Below, piece after piece: positions 17,068 through 26,181 of a stretch of DNA of 64,000 bases. The DNA lies in NCBI GenBank assembly GCA_052266715.1, contig JBQPRB010000005.1. One strand, written 5' to 3'. Source of the stretch: Jeotgalibaca sp052266715. GTDB lineage: Bacteria; Bacillota; Bacilli; Lactobacillales; Aerococcaceae. Position 1 is the first letter of the stretch; every line of letters starts with the position of its first letter. The position numbers and the translations under genes are program-made. The notes below the pieces were generated by a model that ran no database searches, was not told where the DNA came from, and was given only the letters and a program-made list of their open reading frames with translations.

Positions 17068-18264
17068 ATGAGAATCGGGATGTTCACTGATTCGTATTTC
17101 CCCCAAATAAGTGGTGTCTCAACTTCAATTAAAATATTGAAGGATGAGTTAGAAGCAAGAGGCCACGAAGTAATAATTTTCACAACAACGGATCCCAACG
17201 CTGTCGAAGAAAAAAATATAGTCCGTCTGACAAGTATACCGTTCTTTTCCTTTAAAGAACGACGTATTGCTGTTAAAGGGTTTTCAAAGGCCTTAAAAGA
17301 AGCGCGTAAATATCAAATAGATATTATACACACCCATACAGAGTTCAGTTTGGGTTTGGCTGGAAAATACGTCGCAAAAGTTCTGGATATTCCCAACATC
17401 CATACTTATCATACGATGTATGAAAAATATGTTCATTACTTTGCAAAAGGAAAAATCATCCGTAAAAGTGATGTCGGAAGACTGACCCGGATGTTCTGTA
17501 ACCGTACGTCCGGTATTATCGTACCGAGCCAATTGATGAAAGACATGCTGCTTGAATACGGGGTAAAGACTGAAATTCGCGTCATCCCCACGGGTATTAC
17601 GATTCCAGCAACAATCCCGAATATTCGGGAAACAATCCGTCCCCAACTTGGTCTGGATAATAATGATTTGGTTTTACTTTCTTTGTCACGTCTCGCTTTC
17701 GAGAAGAATCTGCATAAAACCATAGAGGCATTTCCGCAAGTTTTACAAAATTATCCACATGCAAAGCTTGTTTTTGTGGGCGATGGCCCAGCTCGGAATA
17801 GTCTGGAATTAATGGTTCAAGACTATGATATCCAGGATTATGTAAGATTTGTGGGTGAGGTCGCTTATCAAGACGTTCCCCGTTACTATCAAATGGCGGA
17901 TATTTATGTCAATGCATCGGAATCAGAAACACAGGGGCTAACCTATTTAGAAAGTATCGCGAATGGCTGCCCGGTTGTGGCGAAGCGTAATGACTATTTA
18001 TCCGAAATTATTCGTAACCCTGCTTTAGGATCCCTCTTTGAAAAAGATGAAGATATGGCCGACCACATTATACAAATGGTTCAATATCTAGTCAGCCACG
18101 ACAGTCAGTGGGATGAAGAAAATCTTCTCCGTGAGATTTCTGCACCAACTTTTTCTAAGCGCGTTCTTAGTTATTATCGAAGCGCCATTGAAAACGAAGT
18201 CTTTGAAACGGAAATTAAGAAGCCGATTCTTAAATTCCGGAAGTTTAATCAATTTAATCGCTAA
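17068..18264 (+). CDS. GT4 glycosyltransferase, probable 1,2-diacylglycerol 3-glucosyltransferase
   Basis: 398 residues. The N-terminus MRIGMFTDSYFPQISGVSTS and the donor-site region (YVNASESETQGLTYLES, about 285) belong to the GT4 group that makes monoglucosyl-diacylglycerol in enterococci and streptococci (BgsB-like). A HTHTEFSLG segment near 90 is the typical acceptor-side motif. It probably acts at the inner membrane face to make glycolipid anchor for lipoteichoic acid. A second GT4 that could add the next sugar lies at 28820. The exact sugar and linkage are inferred. Confidence 0.78.
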   Translation: MRIGMFTDSYFPQISGVSTSIKILKDELEARGHEVIIFTTTDPNAVEEKNIVRLTSIPFFSFKERRIAVKGFSKALKEARKYQIDIIHTHTEFSLGLAGKYVAKVLDIPNIHTYHTMYEKYVHYFAKGKIIRKSDVGRLTRMFCNRTSGIIVPSQLMKDMLLEYGVKTEIRVIPTGITIPATIPNIRETIRPQLGLDNNDLVLLSLSRLAFEKNLHKTIEAFPQVLQNYPHAKLVFVGDGPARNSLELMVQDYDIQDYVRFVGEVAYQDVPRYYQMADIYVNASESETQGLTYLESIANGCPVVAKRNDYLSEIIRNPALGSLFEKDEDMADHIIQMVQYLVSHDSQWDEENLLREISAPTFSKRVLSYYRSAIENEVFETEIKKPILKFRKFNQFNR

Positions 18265-18274
18265 ATATCAAACG

Positions 18275-18318
18275 AAGTGTCAACTCAGGTCGGGAAGCGG
18301 CCATGAGTTGACACTTTT
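18275..18318 (+). terminator. terminator after the glycosyltransferase gene
   Basis: 13-bp perfect arms AAGTGTCAACTCA / TGAGTTGACACTT with further inner GGTC/GGCC pairing, then TTTAT. Confidence 0.9.
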
Positions 18319-18339
18319 ATGCTTATTTGGCCATCAATG

Positions 18340-18369
18340 TTGGGATGCCATCGTCTCTAATGATATACT
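18340..18369 (+). promoter_or_regulatory. candidate promoter of the dehydrogenase at 18408
   Basis: TTGGGA, 18-nt spacer, TATACT, about 40 nt upstream of the start, followed by AGGAGG. Confidence 0.5.
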
Positions 18370-18407
18370 AAAGCTAAATGAGAGATGTTAACAGGAGGTA
18401 AGGATAG

Positions 18408-19277
18408 ATGGGAGAAAAAATAGGTTTTGTCGGTACAGGTGTGATGGGCTCTTCGATGGTTCGTCATCTCCTAAATGCTGGGCACGAAGTCCATGTTTAC
18501 AATCGCACCAAAAGTAAGACGGATTCACTGATTGAAGCAGGAGCTGTCTGGCAAGATTCACCGGGCGAGGTCATGAAACAAACCAATGTGATTATCACGA
18601 TTGTGGGATATCCAACAGATGTTGAAGAGACTTATTTTGGGGAAAACGGCATTATTGAAGCCGCTAAACCCGGTGACATCCTGATTGATATGACAACGAG
18701 TAAGCCGAGTTTGGCGGTTAAAATTCATGAGGCTGCTAAAGAAAAACAAGTCGAATCATTGGACGCCCCGGTTTCCGGTGGTGATAAGGGGGCTAAGAAC
18801 GGAACCTTGACAACGATGGTCGGTGGTAATGAGTCAGCTTTTGACAAAGTTAAAGATATTTTGGATGTCTTTTCCAGCAAAGTTATGTTGCAAGGACCAG
18901 CAGGAAGTGGTCAACATACAAAAATGGCGAATCAAATAATGATTGCCGGTACCATGACAGGAATGACCGAACTGATGGTATATGCGAAGGCTGCCGGTTT
19001 GGACGTGGAACGTGTTATTGAACAGGTGGGGTCGGGTGCGGCGGGAAACTGGTCACTCGAAAACTATTCCCCACGTATTTTAAGCAATGATTATTCACCA
19101 GGTTTTTTCGTAAAACATTTCATCAAGGACCTCAAGATTGCACTTGAGGAAGCTGAAGCATTAGGGGTTGATTTGCCGGGCACGAAATTGGCAAAAGACC
19201 TCTATGAAAGATTAGCTGACAAAGGATTCGAAAATGACGGTACACAAGCTTTAATTAAACTCTGGTGGGATGAGTGA
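18408..19277 (+). CDS. 3-hydroxyisobutyrate dehydrogenase family oxidoreductase
   Basis: 289 residues. GFVGTGVMGSSM (5-16) is the NAD(P) loop, DAPVSGGDKGAKNGTL (about 117-132) is the family substrate signature, and K170 in GSGQHTKMANQ is the expected catalytic lysine. Members reduce or oxidise small beta-hydroxyacids such as tartronate semialdehyde, succinic semialdehyde or hydroxyisobutyrate. The actual substrate is not evident. Monocistronic. Confidence 0.87.
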   Translation: MGEKIGFVGTGVMGSSMVRHLLNAGHEVHVYNRTKSKTDSLIEAGAVWQDSPGEVMKQTNVIITIVGYPTDVEETYFGENGIIEAAKPGDILIDMTTSKPSLAVKIHEAAKEKQVESLDAPVSGGDKGAKNGTLTTMVGGNESAFDKVKDILDVFSSKVMLQGPAGSGQHTKMANQIMIAGTMTGMTELMVYAKAAGLDVERVIEQVGSGAAGNWSLENYSPRILSNDYSPGFFVKHFIKDLKIALEEAEALGVDLPGTKLAKDLYERLADKGFENDGTQALIKLWWDE

Positions 19278-19355
19278 TTTTTGAAAAAAATTAATGCGAT
19301 ACCCGAGAATTAATGCTAGAATGGTAAAGAAGTCAGTCTGGAAAGGGGAAAAATT

Positions 19356-19586
19356 ATGAAACCTTCACAATTATCAGCAATCATCCGACGACTAGAAGTG
19401 ATGATGGAAGACGACGGAGAAATTGAAGTTCGTCGCTTTGAGAAAGACGGCAACGAGCGCTGCGTTGTAAAATATAACCGTGAATCCCAAATGTTTGAAC
19501 TAGAAGAGCATGCAAGTGATCAAACGTATCAATTTGATGATTTAGATTTAGTCGCAATTGAAATTTTCGAATTGTTGCAAGACTAA
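19356..19586 (+). CDS. ykuJ: YkuJ-like DUF1797 protein
   Basis: 76 residues. The C-terminal signature FDDLDLVAIEIFELLQ and the NRESQMFEL strand match the Bacillus YkuJ family (DUF1797), a small alpha/beta protein of unknown function. It is cytoplasmic and strongly acidic. An extended -10 (TGCTAGAAT) sits about 40 nt upstream and a terminator follows, so it is monocistronic. Confidence 0.85.
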   Translation: MKPSQLSAIIRRLEVMMEDDGEIEVRRFEKDGNERCVVKYNRESQMFELEEHASDQTYQFDDLDLVAIEIFELLQD

Positions 19587-19597
19587 ACTATTGGAAA

Positions 19598-19629
19598 GAG
19601 GGGTGGAACGAAGGTTCCGCTCCTTTTAA
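19598..19629 (+). terminator. ykuJ terminator
   Basis: GGGTGGAAC / GTTCCGCTCC hairpin followed by TTTTAAT. Confidence 0.8.
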
Positions 19630-19654
19630 TATACAAAAGTGGAGGGGGATGCAC

Positions 19655-20872
19655 ATGGTACCGACGATAAAGATAGGCTTATTAGGTTTTGGAACAGTGG
19701 GAAGTGGTGTCTATCACATGCTGACTGAAAACAAAACAAAAATTGCGCAAAAAAAACATGTATGTTTTGAAGTCAGTAAAATTTTAGTGGGAAATATATC
19801 CAAATATCAATCAGAAATCGAAAAAGGGTTACCCATTACCACAGAATTTTCCGAAATTCTGGCAGACAACAGTATCGAAATTGTTGTAGAAGTTATGGGA
19901 AGTGCAGAAACCGCACGGGAGTATATTATTCAATCGCTTGAGGCCGGCAAGAATGTGGTGACGGCCAATAAAGACGCCTTGGCACTATATGGTGATGAGT
20001 TGACTCGAATTGCGAAAGAAAATGGAAAAGATTTATTATTTGAAGCCAGTGTTGCTGGTGGAATTCCCATTATCCGGACCTTAACAGACAGCTACATTGC
20101 TGATAATATCCAAGAAATCAGTGGCATCATTAATGGCACGACAAATTTTATTATCAGCCGCATGAATGACGAAAAAGAAAGTTACCAAGAAGCGCTGGCA
20201 TTAGCTCAAGAACGCGGATTTGCGGAAGCAGACCCGACAGGCGATGTAGAGGGGCTGGATGCAGCCCGCAAGTTGATTATTTTGGTTAAATTGGCGTTCG
20301 GGTACCGTTTAGCCATGAGCGATTTTCCCATCGAAGGTATCACGCATGCTACCCTGGAGGATTTTGCAGCGGCAGAGGCACTTGGCTATACCCTCAAATT
20401 GATAGGAACCGCGAAGAGAATGAACAACGACTTCCAGGCACGGGTGGGTATGCATTTGATTCCCACTTCGCATCCTTTGGCAATGGTTAAAAATGAGTAT
20501 AATGGTGTCTTTGTAAAAGGTGAAGCTATTGGAGAAACCATGCTTTACGGACCTGGTGCTGGAAGTTTACCCACAGCCAATAGTGTCGTCTCCGATATTT
20601 TAACCGTGAGCGATCATATAAGTGGCCATCAGACAGGGAAGTTTATGCCCCTAATTTCTGAAAATCACGAATGGCACAAACCGGAAACGTTATTTTTGGA
20701 TGCTTTACTAAGGGTAAAAAATAATGAAAGCTTGCTTGCTGCTTTGCAATCTGCGCATCTTTCATTTAAACCTCACGGTAAACATTATCTTATGTTATTT
20801 GGCATCTCCGAAAGCCAATTAACAGATTTACAGGATTTAGATGAAATAGAAGCTATTTTTAGAAAGTTATAA
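19655..20872 (+). CDS. hom: homoserine dehydrogenase
   Basis: 405 residues from ATG 19655; GGAGGGGG lies 6 nt upstream, and an ATG two codons earlier is too close to it. GLLGFGTVGSGV is the NAD(P) loop, and EASVAGGIPIIRTL with NGTTNFI form the catalytic and substrate core. The C-terminal extension (about 345-405) is an ACT-like regulatory region, quite divergent. It makes homoserine from aspartate semialdehyde for threonine and methionine. thrB follows by 13 nt. Confidence 0.93.
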   Translation: MVPTIKIGLLGFGTVGSGVYHMLTENKTKIAQKKHVCFEVSKILVGNISKYQSEIEKGLPITTEFSEILADNSIEIVVEVMGSAETAREYIIQSLEAGKNVVTANKDALALYGDELTRIAKENGKDLLFEASVAGGIPIIRTLTDSYIADNIQEISGIINGTTNFIISRMNDEKESYQEALALAQERGFAEADPTGDVEGLDAARKLIILVKLAFGYRLAMSDFPIEGITHATLEDFAAAEALGYTLKLIGTAKRMNNDFQARVGMHLIPTSHPLAMVKNEYNGVFVKGEAIGETMLYGPGAGSLPTANSVVSDILTVSDHISGHQTGKFMPLISENHEWHKPETLFLDALLRVKNNESLLAALQSAHLSFKPHGKHYLMLFGISESQLTDLQDLDEIEAIFRKL

Positions 20873-20885
20873 AGAGGATGATATT

Positions 20886-21761
20886 ATGACACGTATTCTT
20901 GTACCGGCAACATCTGCTAATCTGGGCCCTGGGTTTGATTCGTTTGGAGTAGCTGTCTCTTTATATTTGGAACTTGAGATACTGGAGCCTGCTGATGAAT
21001 GGCACATCGCTCATGAATTGGAAGGTGATATTCCAACAGATGTTACGAATCTCATTATCCAGACTGCATTGGAAATCGCACCGGATTTACAACCGCATAA
21101 ATTAAAAATGACTTCGGAAATCCCCTCAGCTCGTGGATTAGGGAGTAGTTCAGCTGCCATTGTAGCAGGGATCGAATTGGCTAACCATCTTGATGGCCTG
21201 AATATGTCAGCAGACGAAAAAATTCAGATTGCTTCTAGAATCGAAGGACATCCTGACAATGTCATGCCTGCTATCGTGGGGGACTTTGTTGTGGGAGCGA
21301 TTATTGAAAAACATGTTTATTGGAAACAAATTTCATTTCCAGAAGCGGTAATGGTCACAACCATTCCAAATCGCGAGCTAAAGACCACTGAAAGCAGATC
21401 GGTCCTACCGAATAACTTAGCGTTCGGGGATGCTGTTCAAGCGAGCAGTATTGCCAATATTTTATTGGCTTCCCTCCAACAAGGGGATTTGGCTATGGCA
21501 GGGAAACTGATGGAGCATGATATGTTCCATGAACCATACCGTAGTACCTTAATTTCGGAAGTAGAGCATATCAGAAAAATAGGTCATGAAGAAAAAGCTT
21601 TTGGCACGTACTTGAGTGGTGCAGGCACAACGGTTTTGACGGTTGTTGCTCCAGAATACGCGGAAGCATTTGTAAAACGTGTGAAAAATGAATTGCCTGA
21701 CTGCCTCGTACAACAAACGACAGTGGATAAAGAAGGCGTTCGCATCGTACAAGGAGAGTAA
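20886..21761 (+). CDS. thrB: homoserine kinase
   Basis: 291 residues. It is a GHMP kinase with VPATSANLGPGFDSFG at the N-terminus and the ATP loop PSARGLGSSSAAIVAG near 84-99. It phosphorylates homoserine towards threonine. It is in an operon with hom; no threonine synthase gene is adjacent. The stop codon is embedded in the terminator stem. Confidence 0.95.
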   Translation: MTRILVPATSANLGPGFDSFGVAVSLYLELEILEPADEWHIAHELEGDIPTDVTNLIIQTALEIAPDLQPHKLKMTSEIPSARGLGSSSAAIVAGIELANHLDGLNMSADEKIQIASRIEGHPDNVMPAIVGDFVVGAIIEKHVYWKQISFPEAVMVTTIPNRELKTTESRSVLPNNLAFGDAVQASSIANILLASLQQGDLAMAGKLMEHDMFHEPYRSTLISEVEHIRKIGHEEKAFGTYLSGAGTTVLTVVAPEYAEAFVKRVKNELPDCLVQQTTVDKEGVRIVQGE

Positions 21762-21790
21762 ACGTTTCGTTCACTCTCCTTGTATTTCTT
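21748..21790 (+). terminator. hom-thrB terminator overlapping the stop codon
   Basis: Perfect 12-bp arms TACAAGGAGAGT / ACTCTCCTTGTA with a 13-nt loop, then TTTCTTT. The 5' arm contains the last codons of thrB. Confidence 0.85.
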
Positions 21791-21807
21791 TGCTATTCTT
21801 CTATAAT
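21780..21807 (+). promoter_or_regulatory. promoter of the yqeG operon
   Basis: TTGTAT (21780-21785), 16-nt spacer, TATAAT (21802-21807), overlapping the thrB terminator tail. Confidence 0.6.
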
Positions 21808-21852
21808 AAAGGTAAAATAAAATGCTTGATGTGAAATGACAGAGGAGAGTAT

Positions 21853-22380
21853 ATGCTAGAAAATTTTAAACCAACATGGATGGTGGAAAGTATCTATCAA
21901 ATTTCACCAGAAAAACTAAAGAAACACCAAATTAAAGCTGTATTTGCAGATTTGGATAACACCTTGGTTGCCTGGAATAATCCGAATGGGACGCCTGAGT
22001 TGCTTGCCTGGATTGAGGAAGTAAAAGCAAGCGGAATTCCAGTTGTGATTGTCTCAAATAACAAAGACAAGAGAATTAAGGTAATAGCAGATCATTTGGG
22101 CTTATATTATATCGCCCGGGCATTTAAACCTTCAAAAATTGGGTATAGGAGAGCTGCCAAGAAAGTTAATTTCCCCTTGGAAAACTGCGTTATGGTTGGT
22201 GATCAGTTAATCACGGATATTCAAGGTGCCAACCGCGCAGGGGTCCGCAGCATTCTGGTTCGACCAATCATTGAATCGGATGCATGGAATACCAGTATTA
22301 ACAGATTTTTCGAACGGTTTATTATGCGGCATTTGTTACATAAAGACCCTGATATGAAATGGAGGAACGAACTTGACTGA
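21853..22380 (+). CDS. yqeG: YqeG family HAD-type phosphatase
   Basis: 175 residues. HAD motif I is FADLDNTLV (about 31-39), motif II SNNKD (about 75), and motif III/IV K plus GDQLITDIQGANRAG (about 116-130). It belongs to the small HAD IIIA group related to phosphatidylglycerophosphatases (PGP1-like). It is the first gene of the yqeG-yqeM run and overlaps yqeH by 8 nt. The physiological substrate is unassigned. Confidence 0.92.
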   Translation: MLENFKPTWMVESIYQISPEKLKKHQIKAVFADLDNTLVAWNNPNGTPELLAWIEEVKASGIPVVIVSNNKDKRIKVIADHLGLYYIARAFKPSKIGYRRAAKKVNFPLENCVMVGDQLITDIQGANRAGVRSILVRPIIESDAWNTSINRFFERFIMRHLLHKDPDMKWRNELD

Positions 22381-23488
22381 AGAAGAATTATTTTGTATTG
22401 GCTGTGGAGCCAAAATCCAAACCGAAAATTCTGATGAACGAGGATACACTCCTAAAAGTGCGCTCGCAAAAGGTTTGGAAACAGGTCAAATATTATGCCA
22501 ACGTTGTTTCCGTCTCCGTCACTATAATCAACTTGAAAAAGTTGAAGCAACAGACGATGAATTCCTCGCGATGCTAAATAGTATCGGTGATGAAGATGCG
22601 TTGGTAGTTAAAGTTGTTGATATTTTTGATATGTACGGCAGTATGATTCCTGGTTTGCATCGTTTTGTTGGTAAAAACCCTATTTTATTGGTAGGGAACA
22701 AAGTGGATGTTTTGCCAAAATCGGTCAAACATTCACGTGTTAAACATTGGATGATGAAACAAGCACATGCCGCTGGTTTGAGACCTGTTGATGTCATGTT
22801 GGTGAGTGGTAAAAAGGCAACTTATATTGATGACTTGCTGAAAATGATTGAGGATTTGCGCGAAGGACGCAACGTTTACGTTGTTGGCGTTACAAACGTT
22901 GGTAAATCGACGATTATGAACCAAATCATTAAAGCGGCCACTGGAAATAATGAAGATGTTATTACGACATCCAGATTCCCAGGGACTACTTTAGATCAAA
23001 TTCGTATTCCATTGGATGATGGCACGAGTTTAATTGATACGCCGGGGATTATTCACCGTCATCAAATGGCCCATGTATTATCTGAAAAGGATTTACATCT
23101 TGTGTCTCCTCAAAAAGAATTGAAACCTATGAATTATCAATTAAATCCAGGACAAACTTTATTCTTGGGAGCTATTGCACGTTTTGATTATATTTCCGGA
23201 GAGCGGGCTTCATTCACCAGCTATTTTTCAAATGATTTGAAAATCCATCGTACCAAATTGGAAAAAGCGGATGAATTCTACGCTAAGCATAAAGGTGGCT
23301 TACTGCAGCCACCAAGTGAAGCGGATCTTGATGATTTCCCTAAATTGGTTAGACGTGAATTTTTCATTAAAGAACCATCTGATATCGTCTACTCAGGATT
23401 AGGATGGATTTCAGTCCATCAACCAGGAAAAATAGCCGTTTGGGTACCGGAAGGCGTTGACGCGGTTATCCGCGAACCAATTATATAG
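22373..23488 (+). CDS. yqeH: ribosome biogenesis GTPase YqeH
   Basis: 371 residues from TTG 22373 (GGAGGA 6 nt upstream). An N-terminal zinc-finger (CIGCG...CQRC, about 8-45) precedes a circularly permuted GTPase: NKVD (G4) comes before GVTNVGKST (G1) and DTPG (G3). A C-terminal treble-clef/RNA-binding domain follows. It is needed for 30S subunit assembly and acts in the cytoplasm on ribosomes. Confidence 0.95.
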   Translation: MTEEELFCIGCGAKIQTENSDERGYTPKSALAKGLETGQILCQRCFRLRHYNQLEKVEATDDEFLAMLNSIGDEDALVVKVVDIFDMYGSMIPGLHRFVGKNPILLVGNKVDVLPKSVKHSRVKHWMMKQAHAAGLRPVDVMLVSGKKATYIDDLLKMIEDLREGRNVYVVGVTNVGKSTIMNQIIKAATGNNEDVITTSRFPGTTLDQIRIPLDDGTSLIDTPGIIHRHQMAHVLSEKDLHLVSPQKELKPMNYQLNPGQTLFLGAIARFDYISGERASFTSYFSNDLKIHRTKLEKADEFYAKHKGGLLQPPSEADLDDFPKLVRREFFIKEPSDIVYSGLGWISVHQPGKIAVWVPEGVDAVIREPII

Positions 23489-23502
23489 AATTGAGGAAAA
23501 TT

Positions 23503-23814
23503 ATGGAATTAAGAGGAAAGCAAAAACAATTTTTAAAGAAAGAAGCGCATCATCTACAACCTATTATCCAAATCGGAAAAGCAGGTTTGTCCGATGAAAT
23601 CATTCGTTTGATTGATGAAGCTTTGGAAAAACGTGAATTAATCAAGATTAACCTATTGCAAAATACAGATGAAGTTGCTTCTGACGTCGCTTCTGAGGTT
23701 GCGGAACGAATTGATGCGACTGTCGTACAACAAATCGGTAAAACAATCATTTTCTTCCGTGAATCTACTAAAGAGAAATATCAAAATATTTCTGTAAAAG
23801 TTAAAAAGATCTAA
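23503..23814 (+). CDS. yhbY: CRM-domain RNA-binding protein YhbY/YqeI
   Basis: 103 residues from ATG 23503 (GAGG 6 nt upstream); a frame four codons longer is less likely. The CRS1-YhbY domain fills the protein, with the GxxG loop as IGKAGLSDE (about 28-36). The family associates with pre-ribosomal large-subunit RNA. It lies in the yqeG-yqeM operon. Confidence 0.93.
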   Translation: MELRGKQKQFLKKEAHHLQPIIQIGKAGLSDEIIRLIDEALEKRELIKINLLQNTDEVASDVASEVAERIDATVVQQIGKTIIFFRESTKEKYQNISVKVKKI

Positions 23815-23833
23815 CATCAGAAAGGTGAATGGC

Positions 23834-24484
23834 ATGGTCAATCTATTAAACGTGGTCGATAAGCTTGATTTCTTTGTACTCGCCGAGACCGAACCGCTTG
23901 AGATAATGCCTGAACGGAGACGTGTCGGCATTTTGGGAGGGACGTTTAATCCGCCTCATCTTGGTCATCTTATCATGGCTGAACAAGCTGGGAAGCAACT
24001 CGGGCTTGATAAAGTCTGTTTTATGCCCGATGCCGAGCCACCGCATGTCGATCGTAAGCCATTCATCGCCGGGAAACACCGGGCTGAAATGGTAAGGCGC
24101 AGTATTTCCGGAAACGCCTTGTTTGAACTGGAGGACATCGAATTAAAGCGAGGCGGAAAAAGCTATACTTTTGAAACGATGAAAGAACTGACGGCTAAAA
24201 ACCCCGATACCGACTATTATTTCATCATCGGTGGAGATATGGTTGAATACTTGCCTAAGTGGTATCGAATCGATGAATTGGTCACCATGGTCAACTTTGT
24301 TGGCGTGGCTAGACCAGGTTATCCTAAGACGAGCGCTTACCCGATTATTTGGGTGGATTCCCCGGAAGTTGCCATCAGTTCAACGGAAATTCGTAAAATG
24401 GTTAAAAACGGGCAATCCATTCGTTATGTCGTTCCTGAAGAGGTCGAGCAATACATTATGGAAGAGGGGCTGTACCTTGACTAA
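23834..24484 (+). CDS. nadD: nicotinate-nucleotide adenylyltransferase
   Basis: 216 residues from ATG 23834 (AAAGG 8 nt upstream). GGTFNPPHLGH is the nucleotidyltransferase HxGH motif and SSTEIRKMV the ISSTxIR motif. An N-terminal extension of about 30 residues precedes the core, a trait I associate with lactic acid bacterial NadD. It makes nicotinate adenine dinucleotide from nicotinate mononucleotide and ATP. With nadK (2177) this covers two steps of NAD(P) synthesis. Confidence 0.94.
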   Translation: MVNLLNVVDKLDFFVLAETEPLEIMPERRRVGILGGTFNPPHLGHLIMAEQAGKQLGLDKVCFMPDAEPPHVDRKPFIAGKHRAEMVRRSISGNALFELEDIELKRGGKSYTFETMKELTAKNPDTDYYFIIGGDMVEYLPKWYRIDELVTMVNFVGVARPGYPKTSAYPIIWVDSPEVAISSTEIRKMVKNGQSIRYVVPEEVEQYIMEEGLYLD

Positions 24485-25064
24485 CCGTTATACGAATTGG
24501 GAACGTGAGGCGCTTCTGGAGGCAGTCTTTAAGCGTGTAAAAAAATCTCGTTATGCGCATATTCTGCGTGTGGAAGAAAAGGCCATTGCGCTGGCAGAAC
24601 AATACGGGGCTGATGTAGAAGCCTGCCAATTAGCAGCTTTATTGCATGATTACGCCAAGGATATGCAGCGTGAGGAAATAGAAGAGATTAAAAAAAATGC
24701 CAAGATTGATGAGGAAATGTTGGCATTTGGCAGTGAGATTTGGCATGGACCAGCTGGGGCATATTTTGCCAAGGAAACTTTCGGGATTAAAAATCCTGAA
24801 GTACTGGAAGCTATTTATCAACACACTATTGGTGGCGTTGAGATGAGCCTGGTTGGGAAAGTCTTGTTTATCGCGGATTACATCGAAGAGGGCCGTACAT
24901 TCCCGGGCGTAGAACGGGCACGGGAGCTGGCCGAAACCAATCTTGATGCAGCAGCATTATATAAAATTAAGCAAACATTGATTCATCTAGTGAACCAGGA
25001 GAAATTAATTTACCCGGGAACCTTGACGGTATATAATCAGTGGGTGCAAAAAATGGAGGGTTAA
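24477..25064 (+). CDS. yqeK: HD-domain hydrolase YqeK (diadenosine tetraphosphatase type)
   Basis: 195 residues from TTG 24477, chosen because AGAGGGG lies 7 nt upstream and the family N-terminus starts here; it overlaps nadD by 8 nt. The HD motif is present as YAHILRVE and LLHDYAKDM (about 27-60), with a distal EGRTFPGVERAREL. Recent family work describes symmetrical Ap4A hydrolysis. It is always found beside nadD in this operon type. Confidence 0.9.
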   Translation: MTNRYTNWEREALLEAVFKRVKKSRYAHILRVEEKAIALAEQYGADVEACQLAALLHDYAKDMQREEIEEIKKNAKIDEEMLAFGSEIWHGPAGAYFAKETFGIKNPEVLEAIYQHTIGGVEMSLVGKVLFIADYIEEGRTFPGVERARELAETNLDAAALYKIKQTLIHLVNQEKLIYPGTLTVYNQWVQKMEG

Positions 25065-25068
25065 TAAT

Positions 25069-25428
25069 TTGAATAGTGAACAAATTTTAGAAGTTGTCGT
25101 TAAAGCAGCCGATGACAAATTGGCTGAAAATATCGTAGTTATGGACGTACGGGGTCTGACTTCCTTAGGGGACTATTTTGTCGTGATGAATGGTCGCAAC
25201 GAGCGTCAAATGGGCGCAATTGTTGATGGCATTGTGCAATCCGTTCACAAAAACAATATCGAAGTAAAAAATCAGGAAGGAAAAGATTCAGGTGCGTGGA
25301 CGTTGATCGATTTGAATGATGTTATAGTCCATGTTTTCAGTTCTGATGAACGCTCCTACTATAATTTGGAGAAACTATGGAGTGACGCACCATTAGTGGA
25401 TATTTCTGAATGGACTAATGAACAATGA
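25069..25428 (+). CDS. rsfS: ribosomal silencing factor RsfS
   Basis: 119 residues from TTG 25069 (GGAGGG upstream). DVRGLTSLGDYFVV and the C-terminal DVIVHVFSSDERSYYNLEKLW motif identify the family. It binds ribosomal protein L14 and blocks subunit joining in starvation. It overlaps the next gene by 4 nt. Confidence 0.95.
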   Translation: MNSEQILEVVVKAADDKLAENIVVMDVRGLTSLGDYFVVMNGRNERQMGAIVDGIVQSVHKNNIEVKNQEGKDSGAWTLIDLNDVIVHVFSSDERSYYNLEKLWSDAPLVDISEWTNEQ

Positions 25429-26159
25429 GTTACCAAATCTTCTCCTATTTTTATGATAAGGTGATGGATCAATCTGTTTATGATGATTGGATGGCATATA
25501 TCGAAAAATACCGCCCAAATGCGACAGGACTGGATATTCTGGAACTCGCTTGCGGAACAGGTCAAGTAGCCGTTCAGCTAGCCAAAGCCGGACACCATGT
25601 AACGGGGTTCGACCTTTCAGAAGATATGTTGGTCTTGGCGCAAGAACGGATGACAACTGAGGGTGTTGCTTTTGAACTTTTACAGGGAGATATGCGCGAA
25701 TTGGCTGATATTGGACAGTACGATGTCTGCACGTGTTTTTCTGACTCCTTATGTTATCTTAGCGAAGAAAGTGACTTAGAAGCTGTTTTTGAGGGTGTTT
25801 ATGCGAATTTGAATAAGGACGGCTTGTTCTTGTTTGATGTTCATTCATTATTCCAGGTGGACCACGTTTTTCCTGGTTATCAATATATTTATCAGGATGA
25901 AAAGGACGTTTTCCTTTGGGAGAGCTTTGAAGGGGAAACAGCGCATTCCGTTGAACATCTCCTGACATTTTTTGTTGAGAACGAGGACGGCTCTTTCAAA
26001 AGGTTGCAGGAATTGCATGAAGAACGTGTTTTCGAAATAAAAATTTATAAAAAATTACTTGAAAAAGCCGGTTTTAAAAAAGTGGAGATAACAGCTGACT
26101 TTGGTCGCGAAGCTGTTACAGAAACGAGTCCACGTTGGTTCTTTGCTTGTCAAAAATAA
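25425..26159 (+). CDS. yqeM: class I SAM-dependent methyltransferase YqeM
   Basis: 244 residues. The SAM loop is LELACGTGQVAVQLA (about 38-52), followed by GFDLSEDML and LLQGDMRELA. It is a small cytoplasmic methyltransferase that ends the yqeG-yqeM run. The substrate is unknown. Confidence 0.88.
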   Translation: MSYQIFSYFYDKVMDQSVYDDWMAYIEKYRPNATGLDILELACGTGQVAVQLAKAGHHVTGFDLSEDMLVLAQERMTTEGVAFELLQGDMRELADIGQYDVCTCFSDSLCYLSEESDLEAVFEGVYANLNKDGLFLFDVHSLFQVDHVFPGYQYIYQDEKDVFLWESFEGETAHSVEHLLTFFVENEDGSFKRLQELHEERVFEIKIYKKLLEKAGFKKVEITADFGREAVTETSPRWFFACQK

Positions 26160-26181
26160 ACCATTAACGAAGGAGGAAGCG

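Noticed and set aside
24231..24476. N-terminal extension of yqeK inside nadD
   Set aside because: The extension is the shifted frame of nadD; the TTG at 24477 has its own ribosome site and the family N-terminus.
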